In this document: positions 36,327 through 46,628 of the stretch, piece by piece
Position numbering within the stretch: the stretch's first letter is position 1
Layout of the letters: each line of letters opens with the position of its first letter
Source of the DNA: Nymphaea colorata
Taxonomy: Eukaryota > Streptophyta > Magnoliopsida > Nymphaeales > Nymphaeaceae
Direction: 5' to 3'
DNA length: 64,000 bases
Assembly (NCBI RefSeq): GCF_008831285.2
Contig: NC_045142.1
Location: forward strand, 13,765,354 to 13,829,353
Made by a program: the position numbers and the translations under genes
Notes under the pieces: model-generated
The model's input: the letters and a program-made list of their open reading frames with translations, nothing else
What the model was told of the DNA's origin: nothing
The model's database searches: none

Positions 36327-36431
36327 AGGATTGTTTTTGAAGTAGACTAGGAATTGTAGTTGTTGTCTTGTGTTTCTGGTAGAATTTTCACCAAATTAAA
36401 AATCGTTTTTAAATATAAAAAAGACCTTCAA
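36327..36431 (+). repeat. 105-bp repeat, copy 1 (matches 56560-56664)
   Basis: It starts exactly where the copia LTR is cut. Against 56560-56664 I count 7 mismatches and no gaps in 105 positions. Shared words include gaagtagactagg, tgtgtttctggtagaatttt and caccaaattaaaaatcg. It is non-coding. Copy 2 lies 126 bp after the stop codon of the gene ending at 56434. Confidence 0.9.
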
Positions 36432-37889
36432 GTTTGTGCTGAAGTTTGCTAAGAACAAGGATCTTTCTTTGTAAAAACACAAGTAGGTTGCGATTGTATG
36501 ATTGACCTACATCCAACTCAAGCGGCAAATTAGAGAGGCTCCTAACATGTAATAGTCTAAGTAAGGTGGATATATATCTATGATTTCTTTAGTCGTGTAG
36601 CTATGAGTAGATGGTTGAAATTACAGGCAAGTATGCTGGTAGTCCAGGGTCTTTGGCAAAGAGGCCATTTTTGCTATAATCTACTAGTTTTTGACTGAAA
36701 GACAGAAGCTGGTTTTTGCTGGGTAATGCCGTCATGGCAACAGCTTTAGTTTTTGTTTTCATTGTCAACCAATACTTCTTTCAAATTTTCATGATTTCCA
36801 AGTGCAATACTATGTTATGAGGATTTTTTATCAAAGGTTTTTTATGTATTAATTGGTTATGTTCTTTCTTTACACCTTCCCCTTCCTGAGTTTTTACTAA
36901 AACTTGAATTAAGAGATGCACTTTCATTCTAATTTGAGTGCCTTTTCTGTGGTTGTCCAACCATTACATGGTTGGATTTATTGGGTTTTAATTTCATCCG
37001 TACTTCAAACATACACTAGATAAAGTTTAAATTGTTTTACAGCCACACAAAATCTTGGGCTAAAAGCATGGACAAAAAAGTACAAAGTCACACACACACA
37101 TCTGTCTGGAAACATTCCTCTTTCATTTTCAAGTCTTATGGGAGCTAATGATGTGCATTATCTAATCCATAACCAAGATACTTTAAACTAACTAGCTTGG
37201 GACCTGTGTTTTAAGGAGCTCCATGGTGAAGTCAAGTCAGGCTCCATGAATGTCAAAGTGGTGAGGAAGGGAGAACTCAAGCTTTATGTTGGACAACCAC
37301 TAGAGGAAGTTGAGAGAAAATTGTGTTCCCTCTAGACCAACTCTCCAAGATGTAGAAAAGGAAACAGGGAGAAGAAATCAAACAGGTTAATATTTCTTTG
37401 GGTTTCCTTGTGGTGGTTTAATTTTAGTTATTGACAAAGCACAATCATGGAGAGAAGAAGAATCTGAAAAAAAGCAGAAAGATGGTACGTTTATCCATTT
37501 CATGGTCAATCTATATGGGGCCTATAAAAAAGAACAATCATGTCAGAATGTAATTCTTTCAGATAGTTCATGGCTTTTTTTGTATGTCCAAGAAAGAAAA
37601 GGATGTAGCATGGTTGTAATTGAGATTCTTAATGAGGGTCCTCAAAATCCCTAGGTTTGAGGTGATTTACATCATATTTATTTGCAAGCTATCAATTTTG
37701 AGAAAATAAGATCCATCATTCAGTTTCTTTGAAGCCACAAAACATGCAAACAGGAATCCCACTAACCTTCATGCCAACATGATCTGGAAGTTACTACATC
37801 AGGTTGTTATCTCATTATCTGTTTTGTAGCTTGTAAGATTTGGGCCTGAATAGGTACTGGGATTTCTGTCTGGAGGTTCTTCTGCGTAC

Positions 37890-37995
37890 TGCAGCTGGTA
37901 AAGTATACTAGTTATGGACTGGAAGGGAAATTGTCCCTTACTTGCAACTGGAAAAGTATACTAGTTATGGACTGAAAGGGAAATTGTCCCTTACC
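37890..37995. repeat. 53-bp tandem duplication
   Basis: Two copies carry aagtatactagttatggact (starting 37901 and 37954), then gaaagggaaattgtccctta. The block is flanked on both sides by ctgcagctg. Confidence 0.85.
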
Positions 37996-39582
37996 TGCAG
38001 CTGCAAGATATTATCTGGTCACCTCTAAATTTGGAATTTCTTTTCTTCTTTGGTTTGTTGTTTGTTTTCACGTTTTTCACGTGAAAGGTTTGGATAACAA
38101 GGAACTCTACAAGGACCAGACTACATAGTGGACCTGCCTGTGGGGAGTAAGCCTCGATGAGTCTGGACCACCGTGCTTATGAGAATGCAGAAGATTTCAG
38201 GGGTGCAAAGTATCGTTGGGACTTGAACTTTAGGCTTTTTTTTTTTACCTCACTACCTTTCTTAACTCCTTACTTTCTGCTAGTTTTGAACACGTTGTTC
38301 GTATTGGATATCAATCTGCAGAAGGTGCATCAAGTCTATCAATTTTATGATGTCTTATTCATATTAATACGGTTTGAGATTGGTCGGCAGTGGGTAGAAC
38401 TGAGATCAGTTGTAAGCAAATTAAGCTTCGGTTTCAGCGTTCATCAGTTTTGCTCCGTACAAGTTTTTAGTGGACATAAGCTCAAGGTTACTCTATCCAG
38501 ATGAAGCAGATGCCCAGTAAAAATTATGAGCATAGATCAACCTTGAACTAGTATATATGAGAAACATGATTTTGGGGATCTAAGAACTGATTTTCCGATC
38601 TATTTCTCAATAAGATGTGGCCTGATAGAGGCTACATTGTGTTTCTCTTTCCTATAATTTGCGGTACGCTTATTCTTGCCAGTAAAAAACTATGCTGTTA
38701 AGCTCAACGCTTGTTCATACATCAGGATCACATGGTTCCCTAGTTAAAACTTAAAACAAGGCAGAGTAAAGTGGACATTCACTTTTGTCTTAATTATTCC
38801 ACTATTTACTCCATCGTAACTGATGCAGCATGTACATTTGTGTCGCATGCCAAAACGGTTGGCTTCCAATATGTCAAAGGACTTCTCAGTTCTGAGGTGG
38901 TGGCCACAACAATAAACCTTCAAAGATCTTCCTTCTGTAGTTCATCCATCTACGTCGACGAGTCACCCGCCATGGATGGATGCCTTGCTTTAGATGACAC
39001 GGAATCTACGTAGTAGTCTCAAAGCTAGTGATACATATTGAATCTAGTTGCAATGAATGGTTGTAAGGCTCGATTACTGGTGGTTGGCTGTCTCTCATCT
39101 ACATGAAGAAATGGCAGCCGGGACGCACTGAGCTGATTGCTGCCTTATTTTATCAAATTGTTCATGTGAGGCAGATTCTTGGTGCTGTAAATATACTACT
39201 GTAATGGCACTGGATGAAAAATTAAAATGGTTGTTAGGTTATGAGCATCTGAACATGGTTCATAAGCTTGAACTTAGGGCACATCTGATCTTTATCAAGG
39301 AGTTTCAGATCTCTTGGCTTTGAATTGTGAGTATGAGAGTTGGTATATGGTGGAAGCTCGATGTGTGTTTACTTCACAGATTAAGCACGTTAGTTGGTTT
39401 GATGTGATAGGAGTCCCTCATTGTCATAGAAGAAAAGGGGAAATGAAAAGGGCATTCATATTGTCTAGGAGATGAAATATTGGTAGGAAGAATATTGTTC
39501 GAACCCTTTGGTGCGAAATCTTAATGCACGAAATCTGTTGCAGAAAGCCCTGTAACACCCTTCACCCTTAAAAGTTTAAACA

Positions 39583-39584
<2 letters not shown>

Positions 39585-39631
<47 letters not shown>
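39585..39631. repeat. (AT)n microsatellite
   Basis: About 47 bp of pure AT repeat. Confidence 0.95.
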
Positions 39632-39634
<3 letters not shown>

Positions 39635-41435
39635 CCATTTCTCATGCTTTCCTATATACTTCTCGTGCTATCAGCGTGTGAAATCTGTATTTTCTAAGTG
39701 AAGGTCAGCTTCGACCATCTGCAGAGAAATAAGAACAATGGTCATGGAAAAGAGGTGAGGCATAGAGAAATTTTAAATTTGTAAGCATAAATTTGCAGCA
39801 TCGTTAAATTCATTTAAACAGTTGAAAAAATTCAAAACCCAATTTCTAAAATTCAAACGCTGGTGAAAGATAGTTTACTTTTTATAACATAAAATTCCAG
39901 GGATTTAAACGGGTTAGTTTCAATAAGTACATTAAAAAATCATCGCTGGATGAATTGGTACTAACAGAAAACCAGGAAAAAAAATCAAAATCCTAGAATC
40001 GTATCCAGGCTCAATTACATCCTTATTCATGAGATTGTCCAAAAAATAACTTGGACTGACAATCATCAGTAATGAGCTTTAAATTTTAAAATTCTCTAAG
40101 CAGTTCTTTTGAGTTGGGATCAGGACAATTTAAAATAGTCAAGTTTTTAACTTATAATTTGGCAGTGACAACCAATGTTCAAAATCACAGAGATGATGAA
40201 GGGCAGTGCCTCATTAAGAAACATTAAGGATGAAGTTTTTTTACGGTGGGCAGGGTTGGTTCTTTTGGCACGAGCTCTCTGGAGGTAGAGGATAATGGTG
40301 GGAAGTTGGGACCAATAGAGACCAAAGTGGCTGGTGGCACCGGGGTAATTGCAGAACTTGGTCGTGAATAAGTCACCCCGAACTAGTTCATAGGGGCCAA
40401 ATGATTCCGAAATTAGAAACAAGCAAGAGCTGGATCCTGATGATGGATCAACGCTACAGGTGACAACAGTGACGATTTGAATTTTGTCAGGGAGTTAGAG
40501 AATTTCGTGAAGTTCTCCAGAAACTCTGACGTCAGATTTGCTGAGAACGGGTCTACCGCATCTCACATCATTGAGGCAGCAGATAGTGAAGAAGAAGAAG
40601 AATATGGTGATGATGATAAAGTGTTGTTTGATTCAGCTACCGTGACTGCTCTGTTGAAGGCCGCGAGCAATGTTAATGCCAGATCCACCTCTCAAAACCC
40701 TGCCGGTTTGGGATGATCGCTCATCAGTTCCGGCATTAGGTCTGTCTGCACCTCGCAGAATTAGTAGTGTGGGTAATTTTGCTTCTTCAGCCACGAGAGA
40801 ATCAGAAACAGAGAACAAGGATGATGAAGAGAAGAAGCTTCATGACAAGATAAGCATGATCAGGATGAATTTTTTGCACCTTGTCTACAGATTAGGACAG
40901 TCACTCGACGAGTCGGCTGTTGCTCAGGTTCTTTACAGGTTAGCTCTTGCTGAAGGAACGAGGAATAGTAAAACTACTAGGCTCTTCAGCCTAGACACCG
41001 CTTTCCAAACTGCAAAAAAGCTAGAAGAAGATGGCAAAGAGGAGATCAACTTCTCCTGCACTATTTTGGTCATTGGAAGGACTGGAGTTGGCAAGAGTGC
41101 AGCCATCGATTCTATATTTGGTGAAGACAAAGTTCCAACCGATGCCTTTCGGCCAGCTACAAGTATGGTGCGAGTGACCACTGGCATTGTGGACGGTGTG
41201 AAACTTCGAGTGATTGATACTCCAGGATTAAGACCTTCAGTTATGGAACAGCGTATCAACAGGAAATTTCTTTCGTCGGTGAAGAAATTCATGAAGAAAT
41301 CCCACCAGATATTATCTTTTATGTCAATCGGATGGACACCTGTTCACGTGACACCAGTAATCTTCCATTGTTAGAGTCGATCACCTCTAACCTTGGGACA
41401 TCCATATGGTTAAATGTCACCGTGGCTCTCACTCA

Positions 41436-41443
41436 TGCATCTT
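41436..41443. repeat. 8-bp target site duplication of the hAT element (left copy; right copy 44211-44218)
   Basis: The word tgcatctt stands directly before the left terminus and directly after the right terminus. In the Toc159 frame it encodes part of H-A-S-S. Eight-base duplications are diagnostic of the hAT superfamily. Confidence 0.93.
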
Positions 41444-44210
41444 CAGGGGCAGAGCCAGGATTTTTTTCAAGGGCGGGCCAAACCGTCCAACGAACTATAT
41501 TAAATTATAATATTATATATATATATATATGTATATATATATACGCTCACACACTTTAGATAATATTTGCAAACCACAGTATAGTAGAAGTGAACATATG
41601 TCGTATATAATTGCTCACGTCATAAACGTGAAGCGCGACCTGTCCTACGACGCATTTAATAATTGCTTGTGTTATTAGCACAAAACATGATCGGTCCTCA
41701 GCAGATAAGGTGCTCTATTTCTATTACAGTGACGTAAGTGTGAGCAGTGAACATAAGGTGGACATACAAATATCACAATCATAAGATAACAAAGGAATAC
41801 ATCTATAAACCCCAAAACAAAAACATGTTACTTACCTAAAACAAGCAGTTTTATATTCCTTCTATGTAACACAATCACTTTTTGCCTCTGTTTTTATGAA
41901 AATAGCTACACATCATCATTCATTCACCTGCACAATAAAACATAAACAAAAACTACATCATTTATTATTGAAACTAAATCATGACTCAAATACATTAACA
42001 TAAAAATGATGCAACAAAATACTTTATAAATGTAGTCTTGAATATTTTTCATCATCTTGTCATTAAGGTAACATGAAAAACCTGAAATTTAAAATAGACA
42101 ACAAGATTTGAACATTTTAGATATATACAAACTCCAGAAAGGCCAACATGAAAAACCTTTACATAAGATTACATCTATAAAATCATTAGCAATACCTTGA
42201 ATAGCAGTCCCGCAGAAAGGCCAACAATTAAGAGGAAAAATGGCATCACAACATCAACCAGAGTGATACTGAACCAAGGTGAATGGTTTATGGTTAATAC
42301 ATTATGCCTAGAAAGGCTCCTCCAGCATCATCAACCAAATCTTTGTATGGAGTTTCTGACATAAAAGCAAGCAAATAATTGATGTCTGAAATACTCATAT
42401 ACGTCCAATTGTCCAAATACTGTAAGCCATAAGGAACAGAAGAAAATATATGACTCCAAATAATCAGATTTTAGGGGGTACTTTTGTTTCACCCAGTTAA
42501 AAGTATACCAATTCAACATCACAACACCACCTGAAGTGAAAACTTAATCTTTAGAAGACAAATAAATGCAGAATGTTAATCACTGCTAGCCAAAAAACTT
42601 TTGTTTTTTGATGCAGGACGTCGATCAAGCATTCTTATATAATTGAGATGAAAAGGCCATGGCTCATACAATTCAACCCTGTAATAGTATCCAGTCTATG
42701 CAACTTCAGTAGTTTCATGCAACAGCTTTCATATTTTAGCAAGTTAACTCATCTGGTAGTGACATCAACATCTTATAAGCGTAACAATGAGGCACCTTAA
42801 GACAAAGGAGGAGTTATTATATGTCTTTCAACATAATTTTTTTACAAAAAAATTCTAAAATTTGTTGAAGCAGTATTAACTATTAAACATGTTAGTGATC
42901 CTAAAACCCCTTAATTACTTCAAAATAACTTAAATCAATAAGAAAATATATATGTCACCTCTTTTTCAGAAAAATGAAACAATAGGTTTCTAAAGATGAA
43001 CAGACATGGAGACCTAAAGAAATTTATAAATTTCCCTCCAAATACTAAGTAGAAAATTTTCAGAAAAAATAAAATAGGGAACTTACTTTTAGCTAATTGT
43101 TCACTAAGATGAGAACCCTCTACCAATTACCTTTCTGCCTTTCGTATGTATTATCTACATTTAATAAAGAAATAGTTTTCCTCCTCAAATATTCATTTGA
43201 AAGGTAAAATTTTTTGTGTTTTTTTTAGCAGGCCAATAAGACATTCCACTAGTTGTTCCTAACTTTTTAATGCTTTAGTGTTTTAAGTAGTTGTCTGCAT
43301 CTGCCAGTGTATTTTTTGTATTAACAGTTGTAGTATCAATCACAACTACAAACAAAATTGCAGGATCGATCTCGTCAACTTTGAAACTTACAAGGAGTGA
43401 AGCTTATTTTCCAATCAAGCTCTTTTTGCCTCTACTTTTAATCACTTTTCTCACATTAAGAACTTCTATTCTCAACATATCATATAGGTAAAGAAATTCA
43501 TCTTTACCTCCTCAAGCGCATATTACTGAAAAGCTTCTGAGCAGCAGCTCTTGTAACATCTTAAAACCACACTGCAGGAGGGAAAAAGTTGCATTAGCAA
43601 AAACACAAGCTTTTGTTTTCTTTCCACTTACAGAAAGGAAACAAATATGGGAGAAATTCTTAGTAAATAAACAACCTATGTGTCGAAGAAATTCCAGAGC
43701 ACTGGGCAGGCCCGGCAGGGCACTGTGTTTCGCCCCTTTCTCTGCTGGATTGTGGGCCAGGGCACTGGGCAGGGAGGGAGGGGAGCCCTGCAGAGAGGGA
43801 GTGAGCAAGAGAGAAAGGGGCGAAACAGTTGTGGGCCAGAGAGGAGGGGAGGGGAGCCAGTGTGAGAGAGGGGATGGTAGGGTAGGGCAGGGAGGGAATG
43901 AGCGAGAGAGAAAGGGGCAAAAGACTTGTGGGTCAGAGAGGAGGGGAGCAAGCGAAGCGAGAGAGAGGGAAGGGCACTGGGTAGGGCAGAGAGGGAGTGA
44001 GCGAGAGAGAAAGGGGTGAAAGAGGGTCAGGCGGGCCCAGACGAGCGAGAGAGAGTGTTGTGAAAGCGGGTCGGGATGACCCACGGGTCGGGCCAAGATG
44101 ACCCACGGGTCGGGCCAAGAGGGAAAATTTTAATTTTATCAATACAAATTTTTTTTTTTGCTCGGCGCTCATCTGGCCATGGCCCAGGCCCCCCCCTCCC
44201 TCCGCCCCTG
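41444..44210. mobile_element. Non-autonomous hAT element, 2,767 bp, in the Toc159 G domain
   Basis: The left end reads CAGGGGCAGAGCC and the right end, reverse complemented, reads CAGGGGCGGAGGG. Eleven positions match but for one A/G difference. CAGGGGCRGAG is a common terminus of plant hAT transposons, and the 8-bp duplication fits. I find no transposase motif inside (no BED finger, RW motif or dimerisation domain), so the copy depends on a helper. The left three quarters are AT-rich and unassigned; the right quarter (about 43,690-44,150) is GC-rich tandem repeat. Confidence 0.9.
43690..44124. repeat. GC-rich minisatellite inside the hAT element
   Basis: Units of about 97-99 bp begin with gggagtgagc or gggaatgagc at 43797, 43894 and 43993, with a more diverged unit before them. 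Each carries gagagagaaaggggy and 'gggcagggaggg'-type words. At 44,068-44,124 a shorter repeat of about 22 bp (atgacccacgggtcgggccaag) occurs two to three times. The long antisense frame through this block (about 194 codons, 43512-44096) is rich in Pro, Leu and Ser because of the repeat and is not a gene. Confidence 0.85.
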
Positions 44211-44990
44211 TGCATCTTCTGCACCACCAGAATCAGGTGCCCAAGGTCCCAGCGGCTCTCCACTTCCTTATGAAACATTGGTTTCACATAGGTCGCAAGC
44301 CGTTCAGAATTCCATCCGGCAGGCAGCTGGAGATATGCGTCTCATGAATCAGGTGGTGCTTGTTGAGAACCACCCATCATGCAGACGGAATCAATGCGGC
44401 CACCAGGTGCTGCCCAATGGGCAGAGTTGGCAGCCTCAGTTGCTCCTGTTATGCTACTCTTCTAAGATAATAACAGAAGTAAATTCTCTACTGAGACTGC
44501 AAGATCCTGCCATCATAAAACTCTTGTTCCGTGGTCATCGTTATCATTCAGTACTGGTTCCATTTCTGCTGTCCTCATTGTTGCAGTCAAGATCCCATCC
44601 TAGTCTTGCCTCTGCAGTTCATGAGGAAGCGTACTTTGAGATGGAGGAAGAGTTGCCTGAAGCTGATACTGACAAAGAAGAATATGATCAGCTTCCACCA
44701 TTCAAACCTTTGGGAAAATCTCAGATAGCTAAGCTGAGCAAGGAACAAAGGAAGACCTATTTCCAGGAGTATGACTATCGAGTGAAACTGTTCCAGATGA
44801 CGCAATTGAAGGAGGAATTGAGCCAGAGGAGAGAAGCCGAGAAGCTCTCTGGTTCGTGCCCAAGAAGTAGATCAGATGAATCTGATCCCGAGAATGGGGA
44901 CCACCCTCTATTCAAGTCCACTTCCCGACATGCTATTGCCATCTACATTTGATGGGGATAAGCTACTTATGCTAACAAGATTATATATTT

Positions 44991-45755
44991 GCATGTACTT
45001 GATTGTTTATATATGTATATGTGTGTATGTATGTATGTATGTATATAGTTATCTGGTTCTGTTAGTGGGATTTTACTTCCATCGTACCCAAAAAAAAAAA
45101 TCCACCTTATATACCATGCATTTAAACACCCCCTAGTTTATATGTGGCATAGGTTCCTATTGGAACTCCAAATCCAAAACACAAACTGATTTTCTTTGTT
45201 CATTTACAATTGATTGCATGGAAAAGCTAGTTTGGGTTTCACAAATTGACTTTCTTTGACCAAAATAAAACAGTACACCATGGTTTGAAACGTATATACA
45301 TGTGCATCATAACATATTTAAAACAATTTCATTTGCACAAATTTTGCAAGAATAACTATATATATATATATGTTCTTGATATGATATAAGTCATTCCTTT
45401 CGTTTCTATATATATATATATATATATAGAAACGAAAGGAATGACTTATATCGTATCAAGAACATATATACATATAAGCATGAGAACATAATTTTTTGGA
45501 ATCTGAATGATTTTATGCTACACTTTTTAACACCAATGCCTCTACTCATATGAATTAGATTGAAGAGGCATCAATAACGCACCACTCAACTCGATGCAAA
45601 GCACATTTAAGCATGAGAACATAATTTTTTTTCAAAATTTTCATCTTTGTCATTGTTTTACAGTTTAGCTTGTAGTCACGATGTCACATTTGAGATTATG
45701 TTGAAAAAGTGGGTCCAAATATGAAAAATTTTGTTAAACGAACGTCACCGACTTA
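44991..45755. other. Non-coding, AT-rich, with palindrome
   Basis: After the truncated Toc159 M domain come TA/TG/GTAT microsatellite runs (about 45,000-45,050) and AT-rich DNA containing the palindrome listed next. A 24-bp direct repeat, aagcatgagaacataatttt, occurs at 45,476 and 45,609. Confidence 0.6.
45365..45470. repeat. 106-bp near-perfect palindrome
   Basis: Arms 45365-45417 and 45418-45470 are reverse complements with no spacer and one mismatched pair (gatatgat against atcgtatc). Each arm contains tgttcttgat, then tcattcctttcgtttct next to a central (TA)n. Pairing ends at a single a/c mismatch outside 45365/45470. I see no target duplication or family match. It could form a long hairpin or cruciform. 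Confidence 0.93.
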
Positions 45756-45794
45756 AGTGGAAACCAAGATCGTTGGAGGTATTGGAGGGAAGTG

Positions 45795-46330
45795 GAAGTT
45801 CGTTAACGTCCCCCTCTCTCTCTCTCTCGGTCGATAGAAGGTTTCGAATCAGAAAGAGATCGACGGAGCACCAGAAGTTCGTTAACGTCCCTCTCTCTCT
45901 CTCTCCCTCTCTCGATCGATAGAAGGTTCCGAATCAGAAAGAGATCGACGGAGCACCAAATCTTTCTTTCTCAGCATCATCATTGGTGAGCGTCTTCTCT
46001 CTGACTCTCTATTATCTTTTCTCATCTCATAATCACTAAAATTTGGCGTTCTTGTTTGTACTTTTCATCCACTCAGCCTCAAAAGTTCTGCATCAGGTTT
46101 TGCGGATATCGGAGAAGAACGAAGGAACAAAAAGAAAGAGATCGACGGAGTTCACCAGACCTTTTCGTTCTCAGCATCGCCATTGGTGAACGTCCTCTCT
46201 CTGACTCTCTGATATCTTTTTTCATCTCATAATCGCTAAAATTTGACGTTCTTGTTTTTGCTTTTCTGCCACTCGCGGTGGAAGTTCTACGTCAGGTCTT
46301 GTTGATATCGAAGAAGTACGAAAGAACAAA
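45795..46330 (+). repeat. Nested tandem duplications with CT-rich tracts
   Basis: A unit of about 80 bp containing agttcgttaacgtcc, a CT run, cgatagaaggttycgaatcag and aaagagatcgacggagcacc occurs twice (about 45,795-45,875 and 45,875-45,955). A second unit of about 200 bp, from aaagagatcgacggag through ctcagcatc, attggtgarcgtc, ctctgactctct, ctcatctcataatc and ctaaaatttg to aacgaaggaacaaa, occurs at about 45,936-46,130 and 46,136-46,330. It could be an LTR/leader of a lost retroelement or the 5' leader of the next gene. Confidence 0.75.
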
Positions 46331-46484
46331 ATGCGACGAGATGGGCGGGGTTCATCAGCTAAGCATGGAAACGTCAGTCTCTCTCTCATATTTGTCTCAT
46401 ATAACTAAAGCTTAGCATCATCATGCCTCCTTCAATGTTTTGATAGCGTAGATCCGGAAGATCACTTGGAGGATCAAAGCCGAG

Positions 46485-46497
46485 CGGTATCAGAGCC
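46485..46497 (+). other. Primer-binding-site-like sequence
   Basis: CGGTATCAGAGCC differs by one base from the tRNA-Met primer site TGGTATCAGAGCC found in the copia element. It follows the tandem block at 45.8-46.3 kb, which would then be LTR-like. No gag follows within reach, so this may be coincidence. Confidence 0.3.
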
Positions 46498-46628
46498 AAC
46501 GAGCGCATCCGGTACACCCCTCCTCTCTCTTGTTTACTCTGTGTGCATGCATTTCCACTGCATGATGTAATCTAATTGCTGTTAAAATATCTTTCCATGT
46601 TGTAACATGGTCATTTTTTAAATGGCAG

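Larger units (their letters stand above)
36432..40458. other. No gene recognised
   Basis: No family motif was found. Open frames such as 38157-38504 and 38771-39013 have protein-like starts but I cannot place them. A TGTAACACCC word at 39551, a common gypsy LTR start, follows unassignable sequence and no partner was found. Some coding for the acidic N-terminal domain of the Toc159-like gene may lie just before 40,459, but it is unreadable. Confidence 0.4.
40459..44990 (+). pseudogene. TOC159-like: Toc159-family chloroplast import GTPase, interrupted by a hAT element and frameshifted
   Basis: Toc159 proteins are preprotein receptors of the chloroplast outer-envelope TOC complex, with an acidic A domain, a GTPase G domain and a membrane M domain. 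Here an acidic stretch ends in LFDSATVTALLKAAS (about 40,626). A coiled segment follows, with VAQVLYRLALAEG (about 40,920). Then comes the G domain: FSCTILVIGRTGVGKSA (G1, about 41,055-41,100), RVIDTPGLRPS (G3, about 41,210) and VALTHASS (about 41,420). Beyond the hAT insert the frame continues as SIRQAAGDMRLMN and LPNGQSWQPQLLLLCYSSKI, then LLSSLLQSRSHP, then the early M domain with DQLPPFKPLGKSQIAKLSKE and LPDMLLPSTFDGD. Breaks: a frame change at about 40,712; one base missing in a C-run at about 41,301 (after KKFMKKS); the 2,767-bp hAT at 41444-44210; a shift at about 44,905; and loss of roughly the last 250 M-domain residues after FDGD (about 44,985). The frame is continuous across the target duplication once the element is ignored. 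Upstream of 40,459 the A domain is not readable. Confidence 0.9.

Noticed and set aside
39551-39580. TGTAACACCC as a gypsy LTR start
   Set aside because: No polypurine tract in front, no readable gypsy integrase before it and no matching second LTR in the window.
36434-40400. A host gene spread over short frames at 38157-38504 and 38771-39013
   Set aside because: The frames have no motifs, phase-compatible splice sites or shared composition, so no gene model could be justified.
43512-44096. 194-codon antisense frame rich in Pro, Leu and Ser, with similar frames in other phases
   Set aside because: All phases are open because the GC-rich tandem repeat inside the hAT element lacks stops. There are no family motifs, and the repeat period explains the composition.
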